In this document: piece by piece, positions 11,709 to 26,100 of the stretch | Layout of the letters: every line of letters starts with the position of its first letter | Position numbering within the stretch: position 1 is the first letter of the stretch | Assembly: GCF_008831285.2 (NCBI RefSeq) | Contig: NC_045142.1 | Span: 8,904,713 to 8,968,712, forward strand | Direction of reading: 5' to 3' | Source: Nymphaea colorata | Lineage: Eukaryota > Streptophyta > Magnoliopsida > Nymphaeales > Nymphaeaceae | DNA: 64,000 bases | Program-made: the position numbers and the translations under genes | Notes under the pieces: generated by a model | Told to the model about the DNA's origin: nothing | The model's database searches: none | Seen by the model: only the letters and a program-made list of their open reading frames with translations

Positions 11709-14700
11709 TCAGGGTACAAGTAGTTCTTCCGCCTTGCTACCACAATTATGCTCTTGCTGTGTCTGGAGTAAAGCAGGAAGTCGAGCAGTAAGTTTAATCA
11801 CCTGTGAGTAGGAAACTGTGAGTGTAAAGAGGATTTAGCTTAAGCAGGTATACTAAATAAGTTGACAATCATTATATTCTCAGAAACACAAACAAAGATT
11901 GACATACAATAAGCATGCAAAAGATTCGAAATATCAACAGAAACATGTCCAAGTTTTAAAATTGAAGCTCAGTTCCGGGTTGAGAAATAAATTCTCGAAG
12001 ACATCCCTCTTTTAGATGAAATGTGTTGGTGCCCATGGTTAAAACGACGCTGAATTACCAAACTACAAAGCATGTTTTCATGAATCAGTTAAGCACAGGC
12101 GAGTGTTTTGATTTTTTTTCCCCCGAACTTTTACATACTTTTTTGAAAGTTCTCCAAATCAGACTACCTGCACACACATAAAAAAAATGTTTCTATTCCC
12201 ATATCTGTTTCATCGCTGAACCTTTTAAATGTCCTTCATGCTCCACACATCAAGAGGATACTATTTCAGTTTTTAAACTTGTTGACAACTCTAACTCTTT
12301 TGTTGTAGTTACTCAATCAGCTACGCATCTCAAGGATTTAGAAACAAAGGAGAGGTTTGCTAGAGGGGAGCAATGCAAGAATATGTGTATTCTCTAGGGG
12401 AATCCTACTACTTCTGTACACCCTGTCCTGAAAAACCTACTTCTCAGTCTATATTGCCAGAGTCTTAGTGTTCTAATCTGGGTAGATGCAATAAACCTAC
12501 CTTTTAGCATTCATGTCTTCGTCACTACATTCAAATTTTTGTTTAACTTGCCTTTAAATGGTCTTATTATTTAATTTAGCTTGGATTTGCCTTGAAAGGT
12601 CTTAGTATTTAATTTAACTGGGACATCCAAGGCACATCCATAAGCTCTCAATTGTTTTGAGTCATGTTCTTCCGTTCCATACACAAAGGAAAGAACTTCA
12701 AAACCTTTTGAAATTATTTATTCAGATGTGTGGTAATTTCTCATGCCCTTTTTATGGCAATTTCTCATGCTTCACGAGTATTTACTTCATAAAAACAAAT
12801 CCACAAGTCCTACATTCCAATGTGATGGTGGGGATGGGTATTCTTCTCAAAGACTTTGTAAACTTTCTATAGGATAATGGGATGAATTGTAGGGTTTTTG
12901 TTGCATACAGCTTAACAAAAATGACAAGGTAAAGAGATTGCATAAAGAGCACCATGAGCATAATGCTGCTAGTTGCCTTCTCATGGGCTTGTGGACAAAA
13001 AGTTTTCATTCTGCAATCCATATTATAAGTCTGCCTACGGCTATCTTAGACAATAGACCACCCTACTTTGTTTTAGAGAAGCATCCAGGTTATGATAATT
13101 CATCTGTTTTTCATTGTGCATATTACGTTCATCTTGGTTCTTCTTAATGAATAACATTCAGGCTAAGGCAACAAAAAGTCGGTTTGTTGCATATGCATAT
13201 AATTACAAGGGACATGTATCATGACCTGGCTGGTAGACGAATTAAAATTTTGAGAAATGTTAATTTTGTTGAGAATAATTTTGAAGACAGAAAAAGGATA
13301 TATATTCAAATTGATATATGCATGGATCATGTGATTTACATCAGAGATAAAAATTTTAAAAAAAGGAAACATACTTCAACCATTGACAAATTCATTGGAT
13401 AAGTATACAGGAGGAATGAGGGACCTTTTTCCACTATTGATAGAGGACAAGGGCCTCCCTCAACTACTCCTCATTCACCATCTGATTTTTCTCCTCTTCC
13501 TACCTTCCTGTCAAGTGATCAATGAGGATTCAACATCCTATTGAATGGTAGGTCAATCACAATAATTTCTCTATGGATTTTAAAATTGTCCTTGTCACGT
13601 GTTAAAGAGGTCGAACCCAATTACCCAAATCTTTTTCCCAAGTTGTACTTGTTTCCGATGGATGATGGCTTCATACTATAAATGAAGAAACGGATACCAT
13701 GCATCAATGTTAAACATTATTGTTCCTCATCCACCCAATAAGAATGTTGTTAGATCACAATGAGTTTATAAAATCAAATATAAACTAGATGGGGTTATTG
13801 ATCATTATAAAGCTCATCTAGTTGCAAAAGGTTTCACATGAGAAGTTGGATAGGATTATGATCAGACATTTAACCCAATAGTGAAGATGGACATTACTCG
13901 CATATTATTACCCTAGATTTTTCATCATGGATGGAAGACAAGACAATTGGATATTAAGAGTGTTTTTCTTCATGGAGACTTGAAGGAAGAAGTGTATACT
14001 GGAGCAACCACCCAGAAAATTCAGACAGGGAAAATAAAGGATATGTGGATTGAAAATGGCCATTTATGAGTTAAAGCAAGCTTCTCGATCTTGTTTTAAA
14101 AGAATTTCACTGAAGGATATGCGGATCATTTTTTTTTTTTTAGCTTTTTATCATTTTTAATCATGTATTCCAATTTCTGGCCAATTTTGATTTTTGTCTA
14201 AGACTGAGCTAGTTCAGCCTATTATGGAGGTGTATATATATCACGAGCTTCCCCCTCCTTGGCCAATGTAGCCTTTAATACAAGTTCCATTTGTTACAAT
14301 ATGCCCCACATCACTTTTGTGAGAATTCTGTGGTTATTGTCTATTAGTTTCATTTTTTGAACTTGACTTTTCTGACTTAGAAAGCCGTTTTCACACTTGC
14401 CCCTTCCCATATCTGTATGGCTGGTTGTCATAATATTTCTAACTCTTAAAATCAATAGCCAGCAATACACCTAAACATCTTAAATGATACTTTTTATGAC
14501 CTATGTACACAAAACACCTAGACACCTGCCTAGGTGCTGTGCAACAACCTAAACGCCTAGGTGCTTCAAATGCAAAAAATATTTGTATTCAGATTTGCTG
14601 AAAGATCTGATTTGTATTGTTTTAGTTGGAGGAATTTCAAAACCCCTAGTTTTTTTTTCTCTCTTAGATTCTATCAAATAGGGCTGAGCATGCCCCACCT

Positions 14701-17700
14701 ACGCCTTTTTGGGGGGTCTGCCATCTAATCCTGCCTAGCACTTTTAACTACATATACAAGCAGATTGCTAGGATGTTTGTTGATCAATAAATGACACCAA
14801 GCACACGACGGTCGATTTGAGTCAACAGAGCTGAAGTTTTGATGCTACTAGCCATAATATCAAAAATAAGTAATATCACTCTTACATAACATGCTATGTA
14901 ATAGCAGTCTCCTAAAGCATTCATCAAGCATGAGGCACAACTGCCAATTTGTCAAAATATTTAAGATTACCAGTTATCACTAGAATAAGGTTGAGCAATA
15001 GGAAGGCTATCCAGAAGAAAGCATGAAATTCTTATTTTTATAGGATTTTAGATAATGCGCCATCTCTTTGGTCTAAAATATTTCATAGTCACTATAAGGG
15101 ACATCAATCTTGAGGTACTTACTTTATTTGTAACTGGATGAGCAAAGATTAACTGGTAGGCATGCAAGTGGTAACCACAGTCACCAGGAATGGGCTTCGT
15201 AGGCCTACAATATCCACTGCAGAAAAATATCTCATGTTGAAATATCATAAAAGCATTTCATCCAAAATTACAATGTTAGGTGGGAAATTCAAGGAACTTC
15301 ACACATGAAAAAGAAACAACAAAAATTACAAGTCATCTCAGATCTGACATATCAATCCACGAAATTTAGCACAAAAGGACTATACAGATAATAACATGAA
15401 AATGGCTGTTCCCAAAAACATGGTTTTCTGTAACATGTGCACATGTGTCACACGCACATATATTTAGCTGTTTTAAATAGTCTGGCGGTATATGAGTACA
15501 ATTATTTTATTAAAGACCATGTTTTAGATCATTCTATTAAGAAATAAAGTCATGAACCATCACGTTTCAGGCATTATGACCAGCAGATTTTTTATGCCCT
15601 TGATTTTCTTTTGCATATCCAAATAATGTAATATGAAACTTTTTATTTGTTAAATAAACTATCCATATCACATCCATCAAACTATTTTGATCATTTGATT
15701 GGATCGTTTAAACAGGGAAAACAGGGGGCACATAAAACTTTGGACACACCATCTGATCACTCTATAAATAAATTAATACGAGGTGTACGCATACTGCACG
15801 TGTTTTGTGGTGTATGTGCATATGTCTGATGGAGAAATGAACCCAAGATGGATACAGTTGGATTGCAAGAGATCATAGCAATGTAGAATTTCATTTCTTT
15901 AATAGTTAAGGACAGAGCAGAAAACAAACTTGATAAACATACCCATCCAACGCAATTCTTTCATCCCTAAGTTCAGGCAGTGAGCATTTAGGGATCCCAC
16001 CAATCCCATAAAGGGGGTCATCTGTCAGTCAAATTTCAAACGATAAAGTGTTACATTATGTAAAAGAATTTTTCATGGAACCTAAATGGCTAGATATACA
16101 GGGAATTTAAGCTGGCAAGTGGATATCTATTCTATTAATCAATGTGTATAAGAAATGATAGTCATTAAAATAATAGATATTGATATGCCTAAAGCTAAAT
16201 CTTCGATCCTTTTGTCATAAATATGTACAGGAGCATATATAAGAAGGCATTCACACCCATCTGGGTGCAGCATAAGCTAGCCTTGTGATCATGCTCATAC
16301 AAGCAATCAGTCAATCAATAGGGAGGCCAACCATGTTATTTTTCATTCTAAAGCATGTTGAGTACGGTGAGAAAATTTCTGAACAAGGAAAGGAGAAAAA
16401 TATCGAAACAGATATCATCCAACACAACACAAAGGATGAAAAACCTTAATAAGAGTGACTTCTTGTTTGTTCCAAGACAAATTTCCAATGAAATTCAACA
16501 AAAAATTGATTTATTTCATTTTACTTTAGCTTGCACTAATATTGACTTACAGTTGCAGGCCAAGTGTTATTACACATGAATTTCATGGTTTTCCACATTC
16601 TTTTAACATCCTCGATTTTGATATTCATGATACTGCTTTTATAGCTGTGAAGACTGCAGAGTATACGAGCAAAACTTTAATAGTAAAAAGTGTGCATTTT
16701 CACCCACCTAGTGGAAATTTGACAACACATTTATCATTACTCTTTCCATAAAGTTTTTAGAAACTATAATTGTCTTGAAAAATTTTCTCATGTTCTTCCA
16801 ACTAAGACCCCAATTGTCCCAGGTAAGCTGGTAAACTATGTAAAGCCCACAACATGAGTACCAGCAATCTTTTAGCTACATAAAAATGTTTCATACTGCA
16901 TTAAATGAAACAGAAATTTTTTTCACAGGCTAAAATGAAATGGCACAACTGTTAGGTTGCACTATCATCATATCGTGACCATGGCGACAGGTTAATTCTA
17001 CACGTATCGCCCAAACTTGCCTATTAACGAAAAAAAAGGATCACATTTACACAAGGCCATCAACTTTTCGTCTCAATTTGTTGAACATCTGTTTCAGCAG
17101 CTTCAGTCATTATGTTGTGGCAGGTACAAGGAATTATAAGAACAGGGAATACAATAAAAGATAGGAAGCATGATATAAGATGAGACTTATAGATTGAAGT
17201 TTTAGGTTTTAGATAAAGGAGCGGGTGATGATTAATCAACCTGCTTAGTTCAGGTAGGAGTTGACAATCACAATGATGAATTGTTATCTTGATGCATTCA
17301 ACAAATTGAAATAAATACTTGAAAACTTCACAGCCATCGGCAAGTCTCATAATTTATATATTTTAAAGATTCTTTACAAATAAAACTCTCCTCAGATTTC
17401 AGAATATAATTGCCTTTTCAATCATACTCGGACCAGATTTTGATGTATTTGCTGTAAAGCCTAAAAATATACACTCTAGGAGGACAAAAACCCAAATACC
17501 AACATATCTTAACAACAGAAAAAAAAATGTGTTTAATTAAATAACAAACATCCTAGAGGAACATTTAGACACAATTCACAAGTATTTTAAATTTCTCAAT
17601 CAGAATAGTTTTAAAAGAAAATATCTGTTCTAGTTTTTATAGCAAAGGATTTAAACTTGCCAAAGTCTTCCAGGATAACAACCTAATGGGAGCAAATTAA

Positions 17701-18527
17701 ATGTGTAAATAAAAGAAAAATATAATATAATTAAATTACCAGAATTCTTGAATAAAAATGGCAAAGGCACCAGAGGTAAAGTTATATCTGCTTCTTTTTT
17801 TTAATATTTTAAAAGAATTGGAAACATAAATTACAGCAACCAAATTGTTAACAACTAAAATTTCCATATGTACAAATAACTAACAACATTGCACAAGTTA
17901 CCTAATAGTGGATGTCCAATAAAGGAAAGATGAATCCGAATTTGATGGGGTCGTCCAGAGCTGATCTCCACCTATTGAGCATAGATGTTGTAATATCTTA
18001 AAAGATCAAAATGCCAATGAAGAAGGAGCCTAACAGAAACACATATAGTTACAGTGAATTTAACAATCTCAAGCCTAATATGAAACTAGTTAAACAGCAA
18101 AAAAAATCCTAATTTCTCCCCTCATCTCACTCTTCCTCTGCTTTTGTAGCCTATACATGGCTGTGGGTGACTTCGTATACACTTTAGCATGTTATAAAAG
18201 CATCTTCACGCCCATGACTAGGCTAACATGACAAAATTTCCCATTACAAAATTAAGCATGTTAAATAATGATTGACATGGAACTGCTGGTTGGTCTAGTA
18301 TTTTCCAACAGTGAGAATTGATGGCTTTTGCAGATTTAGTACATTTTTAATGCATTTTCTGCTAGAACTTTGATGAGTATTGGACTTTTCTCTTCCTTTT
18401 TTTTTTTCTTCACATCACCCACATATGAATTTTTATCAAATCTCATGATGATGTGAAGCCATCCTGCCACATGATCTTAAGGCCATGTGTTGGCAAATGT
18501 TCCTCCAAGTCACTTTGTGACAGGCAG

Positions 18528-18565
<38 letters not shown>

Positions 18566-20060
18566 AGTGGTTTTGCACCATTTTACCTTGTTCAAATATC
18601 ACGAACCCAAGCATAGCAAACAAAGAAAAGTTGTTGAACTTCTGTTATTCCATACTATGCAGCAGTACAAAAGGAACAGTACAAGACGTCATACTGCTCC
18701 AACCAAAACAGAGTTCCACATAATGGACAAAGACCCAAATTTAAGGCTTACGTAAAGCAGTAAATGACCAAAATGACCCTTACTAAAGTTATAACAATGA
18801 GAGATGTTAGACTGATTACAGCAAAAACTGACAAGTACAGCCTTCGACCAACTTAAAAGACTTTTAGAACAGTGTATTTTAACCATCATGCCCCCCCTTT
18901 CTCACCCCCCACACCAAAACTTAACATGATTAAGAGACGTTCCAAGTTTGTCAACAAGCATCTTGAATTTATTTAACTATACTCAGAGCTATGTTTGGTC
19001 CCATAGCTCCAAGCATCCAAGGCTTCAACCCTTGAATTATTTTTATCCCATTCACCATAAGCTATCTCAAAATCCTTATCATTGTCATCTGGTTTTCTCT
19101 TAGTTCCGTCTGCATAATCCCAATATCCAACTCCTTTCAAAATAGCTTTCATATACTCAGCCCACTATGACTGATTACAGCAAAAAATGGCAAGTACGAC
19201 GTATGACCAACTTAAAAGACTTCCAGAAAACGTGTACTTTAACATACCTTAGGATGGTATACCAACTTGTTTGCATTTAATCATGGCTTCTAATGTATTT
19301 TTTTTTATGATTTACCTACTATATCAATAGGTACAACCATCTTCAATACACCAAAAGATTTTATTGTGAAATAATGACATACCAATCACTCATAGCTCAT
19401 GAATTTGTTGGTGGCTTCAAAAAAGGGGTCAAAGGTCATATTAAGCTCGACATTTAACATAGAAACAGTAATTAAATAATATTAAATAGGATCAAATAAA
19501 GCTCCATAAAGAGTCAGAAACTACAGTAGCTGGCACCCCACCCAGTGATACCTTGCCTGCTGAGGCCCTCCTACTTCATCAGTCTTATTATTTCAACTCC
19601 TTGATCTCAGCTGATTGATACTAGAAAGCCCCTTCGAGAGGAATCCATGGACTCCCTCTTGTCATGTTTTCCACAAACATCACCAATTTTCTTCTCACCT
19701 ACTCCTCTACCAAGGATAAAATTAATGACTGAGACTCATAATTATGTTGGTGATTGATTATTGACCAATTCAACAGTGAACCTCCACTTAAGCCTATATA
19801 ACAGTTGCCAATGAATTGTCTTAACCAAAATTACCTACCTACGTTAAGTTGGATACATTTTGGGAGTTTCATTCACAAACTCAATGTTGTCATCAGTTTG
19901 TTATTTTTTGTTAATACCTATAAAGCAGTCGTAACCTAGACGATAGTCATATTTTACCAAATGAGGCAAAAAGTTCAAATTTGATTTCACACCAAGAGTA
20001 TCCAGTAAGCCTGGTGAATTTGATTTTATCGATATACACATACACTAAATAAAAAGGCAC

Positions 20061-20129
<69 letters not shown>

Positions 20130-23100
20130 ATACCGGTTGATGGATCTCATGGACAGCCTGGAGGCTGTCCAATTTGGTGCTTCCCTTTTTCCCTTATCTC
20201 CCCACTCACGAAAAGCCCCAAACCCCTCTCGTTCCCCACTCTCTTCCCTCTCACTAGCTAATGGCAATGGATAGCAATCCCCTAGCCAGCCACCTCCCCC
20301 AACAGCATCCTCTCCCTAGCCAGCTACCTCCCTTGACAAACTTCTCTCCTTCATGTGGTATCCCCCACTCCCCTCAATGGAGGGTCTCTCCTTGACGACG
20401 ACCAGGCACCTTGAAGGTCAGCAAGCACCTCAATGGCAGCCTCCCTTTTCCCTGGCATGTTGAGGAAGAGGAAGAGAGTAGGGAAAGGCCCCTCTTGATC
20501 TAACCATCCAATTCAAAGGAATTAGATCCCCCATATGATACGTGAGATCTGTTGGTTCCAATTGTCCGTTGACATTCTCCCCCCATCCCATATATATATG
20601 TATATATGACATACAAGTGAAAAACTTAATAAGAAGATACATAGGGACTTCAATTTGCTGCTAAAAGGGTACCTGAACTAATGTGCAGTTTCGTCCCAAA
20701 TCACGTTCAAGAACAACAACTTTGCTCTCCGCTGGTTTCCCTATATAAATTAGAACACAGTAAGCATGAATAGTTCTAAAAGGTACACTGAGTAAACTAT
20801 CTAAGTTTTTTATGTTTAAATCTTCAAGCAATTCACTGCACTCGCAGATCTGTTCTAATGAAAATTTGAATTTTACTTTGTAGTGCTAAAAACATTCTTG
20901 TAGGTTCTTATTGCGTATAAGATGAGAATAAGAATAGTAAGGAACCTGATGAACAAGCAACATAGAGCCCTTTGGCAACTCCAGGATATGTTATCCTTCC
21001 AATGGGTTGATCTATGGTGACCTGAGAAGCATAGAAACTTCATAATCTACACAAGAATCAACAGATACAAACAATCTTCATTCAATAAATGGACATTATT
21101 TTCTGCACCAAAAAAATGAATCACTCAAATGCCAGCATACAATTTTCACTTGCAGTCAAGATAACATTTTAAGCCTGCACCCCAACATTTTGTTTTCATG
21201 TTTCATTTTCTATTTCATTTCCTTGATGATTGTCAGTGACTCAGTCATGTAAAGGACCATATCGGCATCATGTTGGTCCTCTTGTTTGAATTTTATAAGT
21301 TTCACAAAGTAAAGCTTTTACTTATATAAGCTTGTCATGAAGAACGTGGTAATATTCCTTCATTGGCGTTTGAAATGCTAGAATTCCATTCTTAAAGGTG
21401 AAAGAACAGTCAATTTTTTAAAAATGAGCCTTCTCGCAACAAAGACGATACTTACCCATCCGGATCCAGTATCAAAATATACCAGAATTAAAGTCCCACC
21501 CAAGGGGCCACAGTTTAATTGTGGCCTTTATTTTCCCTGTTAGGGCTTTCCTACTGTCAAACCAGAGCCCGTGGTTAAAAATTGTGAGCTGGACCAGTTC
21601 CAACCCATCATCAACATTAGCTGGATCATGAAAAAGGTGCTTCCAGTGAACAGGAAGATCATGGAGACCTTCCCTGGGTCAATTGCATGGGTGATCTTCT
21701 TGGTGATGAAGTATCTTGCCACGACGGCACTCCCATAATTGAAGAGAATGTCATTGGCAGCAAATAAGCCATACGCCTCTCGGTGGTTGATGGTGTACCA
21801 ACAAGCAGTGACCTTGGAGGTAGCATAAGCAGAAGGGGAACGGGAAGCAGTGGTCTCCAATTGGAGGGGAGGAATAGAGACAAATGTTTTGAAGGATTTA
21901 GACCAGTGGCAGTGGATGGAGTGACTAGTGGCAAAGATGTGGGTTCAGACAACCTCCAAAAGCCAAAGGGCTCTAGTGGTGACAACCTTGGCAGTGCAGT
22001 TGGGTTCTCGAAGGGTATGACCATAAGATTGGACACCAGGTTGTAGACTTTGTCAGGGCAGATGGCATCTATCCAGTGGCGGAGGAGGCATCAATGAGGT
22101 CAATATAGTGGATGTCCATGGGTGCCTTGTCGGCATTGTGGAGGTTGATGTAGATGTGATTGAGGCATTGCATAATGAGGCCGTGCACCTCATAGCCCCT
22201 GCTCAACAACAACTCCATCAGGTAGGAGCCATCTTGGTCAGTGATCCCCATATTGGAACCACAGTCCTTCACAGCTACTGACCTTGATAGTGTGGAGTCC
22301 TCGTTTGGATCATGAAAAGGTTGAAGTGATGCTTGAAGTGAAAGTTTCAGGCCATCAAACAACAGGGAAAACTGTCTGGAAAAAAGGTTCCCAACCATCA
22401 AATGCAAGACCAAAACGGAAAGTGGAAATTTTCTTCTATTCCACATTTCCCTAATCCAAAGTACCTAGATGTTTTTTCCCAATACCTTTTTTTCCAAACC
22501 ATCAAATGCTACCTAGCTGTCATGAAGCCAAAGCAAGAAAATGTCAAAATGTAAAGTGTAGAAAATGAGACTTCCAATGATTTTGGACATTTTTTAGCGA
22601 ATATGAAATTGCTTGTTTCCAAGCATCCAAAATATGTTCTAAGCTTTTCCTCTATGTCAATTCATTTAGTATTAATTCCTATATTTTCTTCATGATAACA
22701 TTCCAAACAAAGATGAAAATTAGTTATTAAGTCTTATTATTAGTTTATCATTTATTTTATTTTTACCTATAACTTCTTCACCTATGTGACATAGGTACAT
22801 GGGATTGCCCCACGTACCCACTCCAGTAGGTGGGTACGCGGAAACGGGTATGCCTAAGCTACTTGGTATGGGTTGGATCTGGTCTGGGTCAGACCTGATC
22901 CAAACCATAAAATTCTTTCGTTTTAACTCACGAAACACAAGTCGAGCTCTGCGACCTACCTGCATTTTCTTCAACCTTCATCTACAACAGCAATGACTGG
23001 CAGCGGCGACAATGTCTGGTGACCACGGTGATAAGTGTTTTTTTTCTTCTTTTCGCTATCACAACTTAGGGTTCCATTCTCTTGATTTTGGGGTTTTTGT

Positions 23101-26100
23101 TTTTTTGATTTGGGGATGTTTTTGTTTGAAGATTGAACTGTAAAATCGTAGGCCTTTAAATTTTTTTTTGTTTTTTTTGTTTTACATGTTTAATGTTTAT
23201 CTGTTGTTGGCTATTTTGGCTGCCCATCTGTCGCCTGCCATTTTTGATTGGTTGCTGTTGTTGCCATGTTTTATTAGAAGTTTGATGAATCTATTGCCAA
23301 CTGCAAGATTAACTTCAGTCTTCAATCTTCATCAACCAAACAAAAGGCTGCCAAGTGTTGATCAGCCAAGCTTAGGCGCAAGCCTAAATACCGGCAACTT
23401 ATTGGCATATTCTTATTATTGTGTATTGTTTTTTTCCTTCAATTTTATGTTCATTACATGTTTTTTTGTTTCGCATACTTTTAGTATTTTTAATGTAGTT
23501 TGGCGAACAAAGAAAAAGGAGTCTCTCCACGGTCAACTTACTACAAGTTCCAATTGTGCATCAGTTACATGTATTGCACACGACGGCCAACCATTATGGT
23601 CATACATAGAAAAGAAAGGGAAAGGTCCTAGAGGTGGTGGAAATGTTGTTTTTGTGGGAAAGAGTTCAATGGATCATATACAAGAGTGAAAGCGCATTAG
23701 TTAAAAATCAAAGCACAGGGAACTCAAATATGTAAAGATATCACAAATGAGAGTTTGGATCAATTGAAGAAGGAACAAGAATGCTTTGAGAAAATGAAAA
23801 GCATGGGATCATCCAGTTTTATTGACATTGCTTCAATTTTACATGATGATGTCAAGAAAAGAAAAGTTGATGCTAATCCACCAAGTGAAGAGCAAGATCC
23901 TCATGCTTACGAATCATGTTCATGGATTGCAGACTTGGAAAAGGATGTGAGGAACATAAGAAATTTCATAGTAAATCATCAACATGCACTTTCCATTTAT
24001 AACAAGCATTCTCATCTAAAATTGTTAAGAGTTGCAGAGACATGTTTTACATCTTTAATTGTTATGGTAAAAGGATGAAATTGGTTAAAAGTGCCTTGTG
24101 CAGTATGACAACTGATGATGATTGGAATTTCTATTGTGTTGACGATGATGACAAAACTCAAGTAATCAAAAGACAGATTATTGATGACAAGTGGTGGGGT
24201 AGAATCTTTTATTTTCTTGCATTCAGAGCCTATTTGGGAGATGTTGAGAGCTCTCGATTGTGATATTTCAATGTTACATTGTGTTTATGAGATGTGGCAC
24301 AACATGATTGAAAAAATCCAAGAGGCAAGAGGTCATTTTTAAGCATGACAAAAAAAAATATTGCACTTGAAGATTCAGCTTTTCTTATCATATGCATAAA
24401 ATATTGATTGCAAGATGGAATAAAAGTAGCACTCCTCTTCAATGCATGACACATTCATTGAATCCAAAATATTATGAAACTAAATGGCTCGCAGAAAGCA
24501 TTGGTATTGGAAGAACCCCACCACATAAGGATTCAAAATTATCAAAAAATAGATTGACATGTCTTAATAGGATTTTTATTGACCTATATCAAAATCGCCA
24601 AACTCACGTTAAGTTTGCAAAGTTTTCTACAGGGGTTGGAGAAGATGTATGTGCAACTGTAGATAAAGATGATTATCCACCTATTTCTTGGTGGATTAAA
24701 CATGGACATGCTTATCCTACTCTTCAATACCTTGTTTTCAGATTGCTAGTTCAACCTGCTACATCTTCATGCTATGAGAGAAATTGAAGTACATATTCAC
24801 AAATCCACAATATAAAATGAAATAATCTCACAAGCAAACATGCAGAAGATCTAGTTTATGTGCATTCTAACCTTCAGCTTCTTTCACGAAACAAAGAAGA
24901 ATATAGGTCAGTAAGTATTTGATTTATTGATTTAGATGTTTCTCTTCTTAGTCGATAATAATTACAATTTGTTTTTTGTCTTGTAGGAAAGGAGAAACTA
25001 AAAATGGGACGTGAATGTTGAGGACTTTAACTTAGAAGAAGACACACTTGAAGTTGTTAATTCAAGATTCGAAGAGGCTTCTATTCTTCTAATGTGCTTG
25101 AGGCAGTGGAAGAAGAGGAGGACAAGATGGCATTGACTTGGAATAGCTAGAATCATAGAATGATGATAATGATAAGTGTTTTTATGATAAACAATGTTTT
25201 GCTTGTAGACTTTTTGATGGGATTACAAGTATGAACAAGTATGAACTATGAATGTTTTTTTTTTCATTTTATCATTTTTAGGAATTTAAAATTTTGCTAT
25301 ACCCACGTACCTACAATTTTCAAAATTTGCCGTGTGTGACATAGGTCATCACCTTTAGTACCTAGTGGCAATCCCCTACATAGAAGTCCGGCAAATCTTC
25401 CTAGAGCTGGTGACGATTTTCTGCTGTTAATCAGCTCGCTGTTTTATTTTATTCTTGAACTTATTTGTGTTTGTTCTAGATCTTTGTGTGCACTTAATTT
25501 CATTACATGCAATTTAAGGTGGTCATGCAGTCACGCAAAAGCTTGGTGCATGCTAAATTTGACAGTACATAGTGTCAAAATGCAATGCAGCAACAGGCAA
25601 GGCCATATAGTCTATAGTTAAAACAAAACCACTTTATTGTTGTCACTCAAACATACCTGATCCTTCTCAAGAATTCCTGTGGCCAGTCCCCTATAAACTT
25701 TTGAAATTCTCCTTCTTGTTACACGTTCATCCCTAATATGCCTATGACTCCTAAGTACCAAAAGCATAAAGCAACACTTTAAACAAATTAAAATAGTGGT
25801 GTGAGCAGCTCCTCACAACTGTGCAAGAAAGATATTCAAGCCAATTTATTGAGAAAGAAATTAAAAAACAAGCTTCTTCATTTAAAGTACATTTAAAGTC
25901 TGAAGAACAAATTCTAGATGCTAAAGCATATCACCAGGCTACTTGAGATAGAACTTGTACAAAAATAGTAAATGAGACGTATAAGATGATATCATAATGG
26001 TATTAAGTATTAACTATTAACAACCAAATAAGGCTTCAGAAAGAGAGCAAATCTTTGAACAAAACAGGCAATGACACTTCAATTAAAATATTCCCCAAAC

